Part shown: in pieces, positions 35,406-43,526 of the stretch | How the letters are laid out: every line of letters starts with the position of its first letter | How positions within the stretch are numbered: position 1 is the stretch's first letter | IMG/VR virus record: IMGVR_UViG_3300018962_000001 | Span: 140,686 to 204,685 of that record | Length of the DNA stretch: 64,000 nt | Strand: one strand, 5' to 3' | From: a virus | The notes under the pieces: model-generated | Told to the model about the DNA's origin: nothing | The model's database searches: none | What the model saw: the letters and a program-made list of their open reading frames with translations, nothing else | Translations under genes and position numbers: made by a program

Positions 35406-35801
35406 ATGAGGGATCGTGAACTGCTGAACCGGGTCCGCGAAATATTAGCCCGCATCGGATTGAAGCCGACGCACCAGCAAAGCGGCCTGGATACGCGACG
35501 GATCGATCCGACCATGCTTGCCAGGAGCGGCGGGCGCATGCCGTATCGGATGAAACCACAGCACCGCGCCGGGTATCGACTCGCCAACCATGTCCTCCGA
35601 GTTGCGGATCAGCACCAGCACACGATGCGGATCGTGTGGCAACCGGAGTCGGACAACTACGCAGCGACCACCATGCCCCAATACCAGTATGTGTTGGAGC
35701 GTGCCCGTGCCGCCTGCGAATCCGCAGGCGTTCGGGTCATCACCGATACGCAGTATCCATATGATCTCATTCTTTTGCCCACTGAGGAGGATCGCCCATG
35801 A
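35406..35801 (+). CDS. Unknown early protein
   Basis: 131 residues from ATG 35,406, with GGGAGGTACCGG upstream. Basic N-terminal half, then a beta/alpha segment (YQYVLERARAACESAGVRVI and TQYPYDLILLP) that could be a small alpha/beta fold. It is the first gene of the plus-strand block, so an early, host-takeover or anti-defence role is possible. No family was recognised. Confidence 0.6.
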   Translation: MRDRELLNRVREILARIGLKPTHQQSGLDTRRIDPTMLARSGGRMPYRMKPQHRAGYRLANHVLRVADQHQHTMRIVWQPESDNYAATTMPQYQYVLERARAACESAGVRVITDTQYPYDLILLPTEEDRP

Positions 35802-36520
35802 CTCGATCGATTGGCCCTGGATGGAATGGCTACGCCACCATCGATAACCTGGAGGCCATTGCCACGGCCATCAGGACGCTTCTCGCCGGACGCCGCTATG
35901 TATTTATCGCGGTTAACGAATCGTATCCCTACCGAGTCGACGCCCGCACCGGCCAGCGACTTAGCCCGGAAAAAGCCACCTCGCGCCAGTCCCTGCGAGT
36001 CTGGTATAACGATGACGTGAAGCACCCGGCGACCGCGCGCTTTGGCGGCCTCACCGCGATCGATACCTATGGAACCTGGGGAATTACGACCAGCGCGCGG
36101 GACACCATGAAAGTTAATGAGCTGGACACGTTGCAAACCCCTTACATCAGCTTCGATGGGCGCGGGGAGCACGCGAAAATCCAGATCCGGCACTACAATG
36201 GCATGAGCGAGGTGTTAAACTGGACCATCGCCGTTGAAGCCGAGCCGGATGCCGATGCGACTTGGTGGCCGCGCCTGTCGCCGGAGCGGGTCATGGAGCG
36301 GCTTACGCAGCAGCGAGTCAACGTCACCGCCTGCTATATGGACGGGGGAACGCATCATCCCTATTGGGTGATCGCAGGCTATACCAGCGGCGGCGAATTT
36401 GCGGTGCTATACGACGATACCACCTGGAGCGTTCGGGGTGATCGATCGATGCAGCCGGTGGTTGAGGAGTGGCTCGCGCCGATCCTGGGTGGGCGAGTCT
36501 ATCGGGAACGCCCGGTATGA
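35798..36520 (+). CDS. Unknown early protein
   Basis: 240 residues, starting with a 4-base ATGA overlap with the previous stop. Helix then beta strands (LLAGRRYVFIAVNESYPY), a middle YGTWGITTSARDTMKV segment and a final VLYDDTTWSVRGDRSM strand. No recognised catalytic motif. The tight coupling indicates co-translation with its neighbours. Confidence 0.6.
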   Translation: MTRSIGPGWNGYATIDNLEAIATAIRTLLAGRRYVFIAVNESYPYRVDARTGQRLSPEKATSRQSLRVWYNDDVKHPATARFGGLTAIDTYGTWGITTSARDTMKVNELDTLQTPYISFDGRGEHAKIQIRHYNGMSEVLNWTIAVEAEPDADATWWPRLSPERVMERLTQQRVNVTACYMDGGTHHPYWVIAGYTSGGEFAVLYDDTTWSVRGDRSMQPVVEEWLAPILGGRVYRERPV

Positions 36521-36828
36521 GCCCTCATACCCCTGGCTACTTTTACGCGATCCGGTGTGTCTGTGGGTGTATTCACGGCTGGATCACCCACCCTGCCGTT
36601 CGCAAAGTGACCCGCGAATCGCGAACGGCGATGGAAACTGTCTGGTACTGCCCGGCATGCGGTCGCCAACATCGCACCACCGATGGTACCTGGCTAGGCC
36701 AACCTCGCAAAGCCTATGAGGAAATCACGGACGAATCGCAGCTGCCCACACAAGGCAGTCGTGGTCATGGGCCAAGGCGGATACGGAACGGGCAGATCTT
36801 CGAGGTTCCTGAGGAGGATAGCTGGTGA
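36517..36828 (+). CDS. Zinc-ribbon protein
   Basis: 103 residues; ATGA overlap with the previous gene. Cys pairs CVCGC (residues 14-18 region) and CPAC fit a zinc ribbon: IRCVCGCIHGWITHP, then VWYCPACGRQHRT. A disordered charged C-terminus follows. It could be a DNA- or RNA-contacting adaptor. Confidence 0.6.
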   Translation: MSPHTPGYFYAIRCVCGCIHGWITHPAVRKVTRESRTAMETVWYCPACGRQHRTTDGTWLGQPRKAYEEITDESQLPTQGSRGHGPRRIRNGQIFEVPEEDSW

Positions 36829-37265
36829 GTGATTCATTGGTGTCGGAGGGAGCGTATCGGCATCCGCGTGGCGTCTATTTTGCGCACGAGTGGGATGCGT
36901 GGCGCAAGCGCGTTGTCGCCGCCCAGGAGGCCGTGAGTGCCGCCAATCGGGCAGCAGAGCGTGCTACGGAGGAGTATGATGCCGCGATGGCCGAGTATGC
37001 CGAACGGCTGGTGACGCGCTGGGCCACATATAGCGCGGGTGGGGTGCTGCCAGATGTCATCTATGCCCGGCTGCGGCAGGAGGGACATCCCGGCCAGCTC
37101 ATTGCCGATAGCATCTGGTGGGTCTGGCGGCGACTCGATCGCGAGTTTTATGCCATCGAGCATATTACGGACGATCAGGCGCGGACAGGGTATGAACAGC
37201 TCGATCAGTTTCGCACGTGGTGGTCGATCGCCAATCGCTGTGCCGAACAGGAAGGCACCGCATGA
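36825..37265 (+). CDS. Helical protein, unknown
   Basis: 146 residues, start GTG at 36,825 overlapping the previous stop. The first half is a coiled coil (WRKRVVAAQEAVSAANRAAE). A C-terminal segment contains WWVWRRLDREFYAIE. It continues the tightly packed plus-strand operon. Unknown function. Confidence 0.55.
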   Translation: MSDSLVSEGAYRHPRGVYFAHEWDAWRKRVVAAQEAVSAANRAAERATEEYDAAMAEYAERLVTRWATYSAGGVLPDVIYARLRQEGHPGQLIADSIWWVWRRLDREFYAIEHITDDQARTGYEQLDQFRTWWSIANRCAEQEGTA

Positions 37266-37741
37266 TTCTGCAAGTTGGGAATATGTGGGATATGTGGGAT
37301 ACTGCCGACCTGTTTCTCATTACGACCAACAGCACGATCAAAAAGAACGGCGCGCTCGTGATGGGTCGCGGGATTGCGCACCAGGCACGCGACCGTTTTT
37401 CAGGGATCGATCATACGTGGGGCCAGCACATTGAGCAGCTGTGTGGACATCTCGGAGTCTATGGCCTGCTCATCAGCGCCGCGTGGCCCGACAAGAAGAT
37501 TGGGGCGTTCCAGGTCAAACAACATTTCCGCGATCGGGCAGATCCGGCGCTGATTGCCGCCAGTGCTGCTCGCCTGCGGGCGTGGTGTACGACTCATCCC
37601 CAGGCCACCGTGCATCTCAACTTTCCCGGCATTGGGAATGGTCGTTTAGATCGATCGGTCGTCCTGCCCCTGCTTCATCGCTTACCGGATTCGGTAACGG
37701 TCTGGGAATTGCCCAAGGAGACTCACGATGACCCGGCCTGA
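37262..37741 (+). CDS. Macro-domain (ADP-ribose-binding) protein
   Basis: 159 residues; ATGA overlap with the previous gene. FLITTNSTIKKNGALVMGRG (positions about 18-37) matches the phosphate-binding N-terminal macro-domain motif of phage macro proteins. The late segment (NFPGIGNGRLDRSVVLPLL) is the GxGxG second loop and adjacent helix. Macro domains bind or hydrolyse ADP-ribose or its derivatives. A phage role could be to reverse ADP-ribosylation or to handle NAD-derived signals in defence. Catalytic ability is not established. Confidence 0.8.
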   Translation: MILQVGNMWDMWDTADLFLITTNSTIKKNGALVMGRGIAHQARDRFSGIDHTWGQHIEQLCGHLGVYGLLISAAWPDKKIGAFQVKQHFRDRADPALIAASAARLRAWCTTHPQATVHLNFPGIGNGRLDRSVVLPLLHRLPDSVTVWELPKETHDDPA

Positions 37742-38069
37742 TTCCCCCATTGTCACCATTTCCGGCGATGTCAGCAGCCCGACAGAGGGGTCGGCTACCT
37801 ATGCCATCGGAGCACTGCGCGGTGGGCCGGTTCGCCGGGTCTTTGTGTATGGTCCCGGCGAAGGGATGCCGCCCATGTTTGAAATGATCGGTGTCGTCCG
37901 TGGGCGCACCCCTGGGGACGCAATCGCGACGTGGCTCCAAGATCGCTTTCGCGAGGCCAGGGAAATTCACGCCAGCATCTTCTGGCATCCGAAAAATGTC
38001 CAGCTGCGCCGATTTGTGTACGATGTTCATATCCAGATTGCGGGAGAAGAACGCGATGCCACGATTTAA
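37728..38069 (+). CDS. Unknown early protein
   Basis: 113 residues, overlapping the macro gene by 14 bp and with AAGGAGACTC upstream. N-terminal beta hairpin, then VRRVFVYGPGEGMPPMFEMI, and an alpha/beta end (RFVYDVHIQIAGEERD). The position next to the macro-domain gene may be meaningful. No family was recognised. Confidence 0.55.
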   Translation: MTRPDSPIVTISGDVSSPTEGSATYAIGALRGGPVRRVFVYGPGEGMPPMFEMIGVVRGRTPGDAIATWLQDRFREAREIHASIFWHPKNVQLRRFVYDVHIQIAGEERDATI

Positions 38070-38364
38070 CCGCTCCAAGACCTTATTCCGGGTGTATCGA
38101 TTGCTGTGCATTCCCTTGCCCCAAGGCGGCGGCGGCACGAAGTCTGCCGCAACGACCGGCTATGTATCCTTTAGCGAAGATATGCGCCATGCCTTGCCGC
38201 TGATTCAGGACGTGATCCGCCAGTGTTATCAAGGCGAGGATTACCAGGGATCGGTAGAGGAAACGTTAACCAAACTGGAAGCCTGGCATGCCGCGCGTAC
38301 CCGTGCGAATTGGGATTTTGCCGGGTCTGGGTGGAAACAACGGGTGTCGGAGGACGGCCAATGA
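38056..38364 (+). CDS. Tandem paralog A, unknown
   Basis: 102 residues from ATG 38,056. A basic N-terminus and a Gly run (encoded by a GGC repeat) precede a helical half: MRHALPLIQDVIRQC, then EETLTKLEAWHAARTRANWDF. The second half is clearly similar to the next gene's (see LMYALPKIEAVIDEC and LQLMERWHAIRVEEGWSYL), so this is a tandem duplication. Function unknown. Confidence 0.6.
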   Translation: MPRFNRSKTLFRVYRLLCIPLPQGGGGTKSAATTGYVSFSEDMRHALPLIQDVIRQCYQGEDYQGSVEETLTKLEAWHAARTRANWDFAGSGWKQRVSEDGQ

Positions 38365-38624
38365 CGATTCAAGAAGCACTCCAACGACTCGGACGGGTGA
38401 TCCGCATCCCGATTCACAATGGCAGTAATCAGTATGCTGCCGACCTGATGTATGCCCTGCCAAAGATCGAAGCGGTTATTGATGAATGCTCTCGCAACAC
38501 CCCCGATATGGAGATCATCGAGCAAACACTCCAGCTCATGGAACGCTGGCACGCCATCCGCGTCGAGGAGGGGTGGAGCTACCTGGGCGCGGGCATTGTG
38601 GGCGTGATCCGGCGCGCTCCCTGA
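38361..38624 (+). CDS. Tandem paralog B, unknown
   Basis: 87 residues, overlapping the previous stop by four bases (ATGA). Shares the pattern ALPxIxxVIxxC, spacing and LxxxExWHAxRxxxxW with the preceding gene. It lacks that gene's Gly-run N-terminus. Probably a helical pair that works as a dimer or heterodimer. Confidence 0.6.
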   Translation: MTIQEALQRLGRVIRIPIHNGSNQYAADLMYALPKIEAVIDECSRNTPDMEIIEQTLQLMERWHAIRVEEGWSYLGAGIVGVIRRAP

Positions 38625-38698
38625 TATTATTTCCGGTTGTGGCCCTCCGAGACGATTAACAGAGTGGGAGCCTTTTCCCGTCGTAGGAGTGTCACGAT

Positions 38699-39007
38699 AT
38701 GCCACGGAAACCAATCACGGAAATCCTGCGCGAAGTAACGGAGCAACTGGAGCGCGAAACCCCGGAAGAACGCGAGGCGCGGCATCGCGCGCAAATCCCT
38801 GGCGATCTGGTGTGTGAGTGGTTGATCCAGAAAGAGGACGAGCGGCAGGCACGCGAGTCAGGGACTCCCATCCCGACCCTGCGCCTGCACACCTTTGTCA
38901 CCCGGTTATACCACCACTACGGCCAGGAGGTGGCCCATGAGGTCGTCGAGTTGATCCTGCTCCATCACCAGATGACCGACTATGAAAGCCTCGAACCCGA
39001 AGTCTAG
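38699..39007 (+). CDS. Acidic helical protein, unknown
   Basis: 102 residues; TAGGAG ribosome site after a 74-bp gap. Very charged N-terminal half (ITEILREVTEQLERETPEE) followed by RLYHHYGQEVAHEVVELILL. It ends at CTAG (39,004-39,007), where the opposite-strand gene also ends. Function unknown. Confidence 0.55.
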   Translation: MPRKPITEILREVTEQLERETPEEREARHRAQIPGDLVCEWLIQKEDERQARESGTPIPTLRLHTFVTRLYHHYGQEVAHEVVELILLHHQMTDYESLEPEV

Positions 39008-39372
39008 GTTTCGTCGCGGGGGCGCGTCTCGCCCGCCCGCTTACATGCCAGGAGCTGGCGCGCGGTATCAGTTGGCATCGATTCGATATGGAGATCATCG
39101 CCCACGACAACCGTGGGCGATCGTTTCGTCCATCCCGCCACCAATGCTTCACCGAACGACTGCGCAAACGCCGCCGCCGCCGGATCATCGGCATCGAACC
39201 CGATCAGGACAATGGCGCGTGCCGACGAGACCACCTCGCGAATAGTTGTCCGCAGCCCCAACTGTTCTTCAAGCCACTGAATGCGCGCGTAGCAGCGCTC
39301 CAGATGGTCGTGTGCAGCCCGTTCTCCATCGGTTAAGGGACGGGCATCGGGCGGCCAGGTTGCTTCACTCAT
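39004..39372 (-). CDS. Unknown protein, convergent gene
   Basis: 122 residues on the minus strand inside the plus-strand block. Helical N-terminus (LERCYARIQWLEEQLGL), then a beta-alpha unit (AIVLIGFDADDPAAAAFAQSFGEAL) with a nucleotide-binding-like turn. It ends inside the shared CTAG with the plus-strand neighbour. A -10 box TATACT (39,407-39,412) lies upstream, without a good -35. Function unknown. Confidence 0.55.
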   Translation of the reverse strand: MSEATWPPDARPLTDGERAAHDHLERCYARIQWLEEQLGLRTTIREVVSSARAIVLIGFDADDPAAAAFAQSFGEALVAGWTKRSPTVVVGDDLHIESMPTDTARQLLACKRAGETRPRDET

Positions 39373-39451
39373 CGAATTAATCCTCCCTGATAGGCATACC
39401 AGGAGCAGTATAGCGACCTTTGGAATCTGTGCAATCTGCGCGATGTGCCTC

Positions 39452-39480
39452 TTGACATTCGCGTGTATATGCGCTATTCT
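39452..39480 (+). promoter_or_regulatory. Promoter of the DUF932 operon
   Basis: TTGACA (39,452-39,457), 17-bp spacer, TATTCT (39,475-39,480). It belongs to the CCCTTGAC-type family, although here the bases before are CCTC. Confidence 0.7.
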
Positions 39481-39539
39481 ACCCTCATCGGAACCGCGTG
39501 ACGAAGAAACGGGCCATATACGAAAGGACAGGAAGCCAC

Positions 39540-40619
39540 ATGGACAACATTCTCGGCGATCGCTTCATTATGCACGGGACGGATGAACGGGACAAAGCCT
39601 GGCACCGCAAGGGAAACACCTTCACAAAGGATGTCATGTCAGCAATGGAAGCCTACGAGCGCCTGGGGCGCATGCCGGTTCGCCTGGTCCCACTGCAAAC
39701 CGCGCCGGAGATCGCGCCTGATGGCAGCACCATCCCTGGGATCACGATCCCGAATCGGGCGATCATGCGCGGCCCGATCCCGGAGGACCAAACGGATGTG
39801 TGCTTCGGAGTCGTCGGGCCGGAGTATGTCCTCATCACCCCGGAGCAAGTCGCCCGTATCTGGGACGAGGTTTCAGGGCAGGGTCGAATCGAAACGATGG
39901 GCTTTCTGGGCCAGGGCGAGCGTCTGTTCGTCACGCGCAAGGAACGCCCGCTGGAAATCGACGGCGACGAGGTGGAGATGTACACGGTCCTCGACTCGCC
40001 GATGCAGCAGGGCTATAGCGCCCAGATCTTGATCACGCCCTGGCGAGTTGTCTGCCAAAATACGCTGATTGCAGCGATCGAAGGGGCACGCGAACGCTGG
40101 CAAATTGCCCACAGCGAGGGGGCACATATCAAGCTGATGGAATGGCTCTCGCTCGCCTTCGCGCGCACCGACGAGAAGGTTAACAACATCAAGACCGCCT
40201 TTGAAGCCCTGGCTGCCGGAGGCTCCTGCACGATCGAGGAGATCGAATACGTCGCGATCCAGACCTATCCCGATCCGAAAAAGCCCCGCCGCAACTGCCC
40301 GCCCGCGCAGTACACGCAGCGCATGGAAATCTTCGAGGACGTGCTGACTCGGCAGCGCAACCGGCGCGCGGCGGCGATCGAGTTTGCGCAGGGGAAGGGT
40401 GCAGGGCTGGCGGATCGCGCGATCACCCCCTGGGTCATCTATAATGCAATGGCCGAGCACGCCCAATACTGCTCATCCACACGGGGCAAGATCGGTGCGG
40501 ACACGTTGTTCGGAGAGCGGGCAAAGTGGATCGCGAATGCCTTTAACGCATCGATGGATCTGGTGACGGGCAAGCGGCACGCGACTCCCGAAGTCGAAAT
40601 GGCCGCGCTCGCCAACTAG
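39540..40619 (+). CDS. DUF932 phage/plasmid-like protein
   Basis: 359 residues from the ATG at 39,540, preceded by AGGAAG; a GTG start at 39,498 is also open. The phrase MDNILGDRFIMHGTDERDKAWHRKGNTF (residues 1-28; shown in part) and the later VGPEYVLITPEQVARIWDEV and SPMQQGYSAQILITPWRVVCQNTL fit DUF932, a family common in phages and plasmids and of unknown biochemical role. Sequence ends DLVTGKRHATPEVEMAALAN. It has its own promoter and is followed by a hairpin at 40,630-40,655. Confidence 0.88.
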   Translation: MDNILGDRFIMHGTDERDKAWHRKGNTFTKDVMSAMEAYERLGRMPVRLVPLQTAPEIAPDGSTIPGITIPNRAIMRGPIPEDQTDVCFGVVGPEYVLITPEQVARIWDEVSGQGRIETMGFLGQGERLFVTRKERPLEIDGDEVEMYTVLDSPMQQGYSAQILITPWRVVCQNTLIAAIEGARERWQIAHSEGAHIKLMEWLSLAFARTDEKVNNIKTAFEALAAGGSCTIEEIEYVAIQTYPDPKKPRRNCPPAQYTQRMEIFEDVLTRQRNRRAAAIEFAQGKGAGLADRAITPWVIYNAMAEHAQYCSSTRGKIGADTLFGERAKWIANAFNASMDLVTGKRHATPEVEMAALAN

Positions 40620-40629
40620 AATCGCTCTG

Positions 40630-40655
40630 GGGGGAAGCAACCTCTCGCTTCCCCC
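40630..40655 (+). terminator. GGGGGAAGC / GCTTCCCCC hairpin
   Basis: Arms GGGGGAAGC (40,630-40,638) and GCTTCCCCC (40,647-40,655) between the DUF932 and lipoprotein genes. No U-tract follows (ACCGTATCTCTCC), so it may be an mRNA stabiliser or weak terminator. Confidence 0.45.
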
Positions 40656-40687
40656 ACCGTATCTCTCCTTAAGAGAAAGGAATCGCT

Positions 40688-41269
40688 ATGTTAAGCTTCA
40701 TGCACCGCTGGATTGGCCTGCTGCTCGTACTCCTGATGCTGGCCGCTTGCGGCACGAACAACGCCCCGCCACCACAAAGTGATGCGCGCGGGACGAGCTG
40801 GAATGTCTCAACCTTCGGCGGTGATCTCGCCGTCGATGTCGATCGCGCCTACTACCGGATTGAAGGCGAGGTGATTGGGGAGCTGCGCGATCTGGAGCGC
40901 TATCGCAGCAGCAGTTCCTTTACTGCCGTGAATGGGGTTGCGTCCGGCTCCAGTTGGAGTGAAACAGACGGAAAAGGGTTTGTCCGGGTGCGTGTCTCTC
41001 GGATCGAACCCGCAGCGCCCCATATCGGCACGGTCGAGCAAGTGCTCCTGCTCAAATCCACGGATAGCAAGATTAAGGCGGTCTTGCCCGGCGATCGGGT
41101 GACCTTTATCTGCCGGGCGAATTTTGAAGCGGTTGCCCCCGTCCTCGTCGATCAGGTGTACACCGCCGAGGATAAAGAGCAAGGCGGCGTATGGGAATTC
41201 GATTACTGCCGTATGGACACGCCGCAGCTGGGCGTTCCCGACCCCACCCCCACCATCCCCAAGGAGTAA
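40688..41269 (+). CDS. Phage lipoprotein with OB-fold-like domain
   Basis: 193 residues. Signal peptide MLSFMHRWIGLLLVLLMLAAC with lipobox LAAC at residues 18-21. The body begins RIEGEVIGELRDLERY and has RVRVSRIEPAAPHIGTVE, then VLPGDRVTFICRA and a later beta strand. This recalls OB-fold lipoproteins used in envelope binding. In phages, small lipoproteins of this layout can block superinfection or shield a receptor. The family is not certain. Confidence 0.7.
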   Translation: MLSFMHRWIGLLLVLLMLAACGTNNAPPPQSDARGTSWNVSTFGGDLAVDVDRAYYRIEGEVIGELRDLERYRSSSSFTAVNGVASGSSWSETDGKGFVRVRVSRIEPAAPHIGTVEQVLLLKSTDSKIKAVLPGDRVTFICRANFEAVAPVLVDQVYTAEDKEQGGVWEFDYCRMDTPQLGVPDPTPTIPKE

Positions 41270-41290
41270 CGACTCAATCCACACACGGAA

Positions 41291-41313
41291 GGGGGGATCA
41301 TCACGATCCCCCC
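41291..41313 (+). terminator. GGGGGGATC / GATCCCCCC hairpin
   Basis: Arms GGGGGGATC (41,291-41,299) and GATCCCCCC (41,305-41,313) after the lipoprotein gene, followed by TCGGCTTGC. It is a second G/C-rich hairpin without a U-tract. Confidence 0.45.
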
Positions 41314-41338
41314 TCGGCTTGCTGAAAGGAAGAACGCG

Positions 41339-42076
41339 ATGCCTAAATATCACACGGCACACGATACGCTGCGCACCAAGAACCAGCTTCACGTGGTAGG
41401 GCACTGTCCAATCTCGCACAAGCGCCAGTTTGCTGCCTTGGAACCGGCGACCAGCGAGGCCAAGCGACTCAGCGACGAGTCCGGGTATGTCATCCTTCCC
41501 TACCAAGCAGTGTGTTGCCCGTATTACCACGTCGGCAAGCAGCGGTGTCCCCGTTGTTCGGGGTATCTGAAGCTGGCAGGCCATGTGTGCCCCAATCCTG
41601 ATATGACCGTGCCACCACGCGGCTTCGATCTAGCCGATCTTCCCGCGATTGACTCCGAGTATGCTGCGCTGGGCGCGCAGCTCACGGCCCTTTCACGCGA
41701 TCTCGCGCAGATTCGCCAGGGCATTCTCGATCCGGCGCTCCGGGCGGGCCAGCCCGTGGCGGTGTATCGGGCAATGGCAATCGCTGAATGTGAGCGAATC
41801 AAAGATCGCCGCCGGGAGCTTCAGCCGATTCGCCATCGCCTCCATCAGTTTCGCGACTATCAGGCAAAAGTCGCGCGGATCAGCACGTGGAGCGCCGATC
41901 CCCCGGATCTCGCCGACACCCGTGATCTCCTCATGCAGATTCGGACCTATTTTGCCATCCGTGAGATCGAGGGCGATCTCACGCCTGTGGAACAGGCACT
42001 CCGAACGGCAATCTCACGCTGGCTTGTGGCAAATCAGCCCCCCGACCCACTGGAAGCTGCCGATGAAGCCCCTTGA
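41339..42076 (+). CDS. Zinc-binding protein with coiled coil, unknown
   Basis: 245 residues. A Cys-rich N-terminal half (AVCCPYYHVGKQRCPRCSGYLKLAGHVC, residues shown in part) is a zinc-ribbon-like cluster. The second half is helical (LTALSRDLAQIRQGI; REIEGDLTPVEQALRTAI). It may be an assembly or nucleic-acid-binding factor. It is the last gene before the promoter at 42,073. Confidence 0.6.
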   Translation: MPKYHTAHDTLRTKNQLHVVGHCPISHKRQFAALEPATSEAKRLSDESGYVILPYQAVCCPYYHVGKQRCPRCSGYLKLAGHVCPNPDMTVPPRGFDLADLPAIDSEYAALGAQLTALSRDLAQIRQGILDPALRAGQPVAVYRAMAIAECERIKDRRRELQPIRHRLHQFRDYQAKVARISTWSADPPDLADTRDLLMQIRTYFAIREIEGDLTPVEQALRTAISRWLVANQPPDPLEAADEAP

Positions 42077-42101
42077 CTTGCGCGCCGGAATACGCTAAGA
42101 T
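42073..42101 (+). promoter_or_regulatory. Promoter inside the plus-strand block
   Basis: CCCC then TTGACT (42,073-42,078), 17-bp spacer TGCGCGCCGGAATACGC, TAAGAT (42,096-42,101). It shares the promoter-family pattern and lies within the 3' end of the upstream gene. Confidence 0.65.
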
Positions 42102-42129
42102 GAGTGAGTAGCAAGACAGGAGCGCACGT

Positions 42130-42783
42130 ATGACATATCCACTCACGCAGGAGGGACCGGCGGCGGCGGGCCGGTATCTGACACGCGAGGAAGCCCGGCA
42201 GATCTACCACCAGTACGACTCGGAGCATACCGCCCTGAAGGGTCAGATCGATCGTCTCAGCGAGTGTGTGCTGGCACGCGAGATCGCTGAAGGGGCAGCG
42301 GCGGCGGTTCGCTTTGCCGATGATCTGACCTCTGACCCGTGGACCGGATTCTTTCTGTCGGTTGCGGAGCAACCGACGCGGTTTCCCGGCGTCTTTTGCA
42401 ATGCCCGCTGCGAGGCAGAGGGACGAATCGCGTATCCCGACAAGTCCGATGCCGCGTGGCATGGCGCGCAAACGGGACATTGCCATGCCCCGACCTGCGG
42501 CCAATGGGATGTACGGCACGAGGCTCCGTTATGGAGTCCCCAGAACCCCATCTATCTGATCGTGCGGCACCGCAGCGCGGCGCTGGACTATCTGGATGGC
42601 TATGCCGTGATCGCCGCGCGCGTGGGAGCCTTCCTGATCGCCGCTGTGCGGCCCCAGGATGCCGTCTATTGCCGCGACCGCATGATCAGCGGTATCCGGG
42701 TGCTGGGCGCGCGCGAGTTCTTTCCCACGCTCGCCACGGCGGTCACGGTGGCGGCGGGGCTGGATCGGTTTGAAAGAGTCTAA
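42130..42783 (+). CDS. Cys/His-rich protein, unknown
   Basis: 217 residues. Early helix YLTREEARQIYHQYD, a basic/aromatic centre, then Cys pattern GVFCNARCEAEGR, HGAQTGHCHAPTCGQW and a hydrophobic YLDGYAVIAARVGAFLIAAV. CxxxC and HCHxxxC suggest metal binding. It is the first gene of a second plus-strand transcription unit. Confidence 0.55.
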   Translation: MTYPLTQEGPAAAGRYLTREEARQIYHQYDSEHTALKGQIDRLSECVLAREIAEGAAAAVRFADDLTSDPWTGFFLSVAEQPTRFPGVFCNARCEAEGRIAYPDKSDAAWHGAQTGHCHAPTCGQWDVRHEAPLWSPQNPIYLIVRHRSAALDYLDGYAVIAARVGAFLIAAVRPQDAVYCRDRMISGIRVLGAREFFPTLATAVTVAAGLDRFERV

Positions 42784-42784
42784 C

Positions 42785-43102
42785 ATGGTACAGCCATTTA
42801 CCGAGAAAACTCCTGCCCACACGATTGCGCAGGAACCATTGTCGGAGCAGCGCCAGAGTGATCAAAGCATTGTGATTGTTGCCGCGCGCCGCCTCCTGCG
42901 AATCTCGCCCTATCCGTGGACCTTTCGCCGATGTACACCGGGAAGTCAAGTCGTCGAGTTTCAAGCCCTGATCCCAGGGGACGGCGTGATTGCGACCTAT
43001 TACCCGTTTACACGGCTCATCACCTTCGCGTTCATGTCCGGGTTACAGGCGCGGATTGAGTTTACCGCGCCGCTGGAGCCGGACTCAACCGGCACTAGCT
43101 AA
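42785..43102 (+). CDS. Unknown protein
   Basis: 105 residues, starting one base after the previous stop. Beta-rich centre (IVIVAARRLLRISPYPWTF, then VEFQALIPGDGVIATYYPFTR). Possibly a small beta-sandwich or cupin-like fold. No motif recognised. Confidence 0.5.
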   Translation: MVQPFTEKTPAHTIAQEPLSEQRQSDQSIVIVAARRLLRISPYPWTFRRCTPGSQVVEFQALIPGDGVIATYYPFTRLITFAFMSGLQARIEFTAPLEPDSTGTS

Positions 43103-43115
43103 AAGGAGCGTGTGC

Positions 43116-43526
43116 ATGTCGACTCAGGATGATCTGATCCCACCACGATCCAAGGAGCGATTCCTGGTTCAGTTTGAATCTACCCGTGAGGAAGTGGACG
43201 CCCTGCTGCGGTTGCTCGCTTGCGCGCCATCGATTGTGTCGATCGTCGATCCCGACAGCTTCCATCTTCTGCGCATCGAACCAGCCGTGCATAGCGCGCT
43301 CCTCCTCCCTCTGCCGCTGGATGGGCCGACCGTGCCATCCTTGGAGCTGTATCAGCTTGAAATGCAGCTCGCGCAGGCGCGGCAGAACGCCTGGGAGTCG
43401 CTGACGCGCTCGGTAGCGGAGGCGGATCGCAACGCCGCCTTCGAGGCGCTGGAACGGGCGCGAGTCGCCTACGATCAAGCACTGGGGCGACTTCCAGGCC
43501 GCGAAGCACCTGAGGAGTCCCGATGA
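43116..43526 (+). CDS. Coiled-coil protein, unknown
   Basis: 136 residues from ATG 43,116, with AAAAGGAG upstream. An alpha/beta N-terminal half (RFLVQFESTREEVDALLRLLA) is followed by a helical Gln/Ala/Glu-rich half (LEMQLAQARQNAWESLTR). Overlaps the next start (ATGA). Function unknown. Confidence 0.5.
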   Translation: MSTQDDLIPPRSKERFLVQFESTREEVDALLRLLACAPSIVSIVDPDSFHLLRIEPAVHSALLLPLPLDGPTVPSLELYQLEMQLAQARQNAWESLTRSVAEADRNAAFEALERARVAYDQALGRLPGREAPEESR

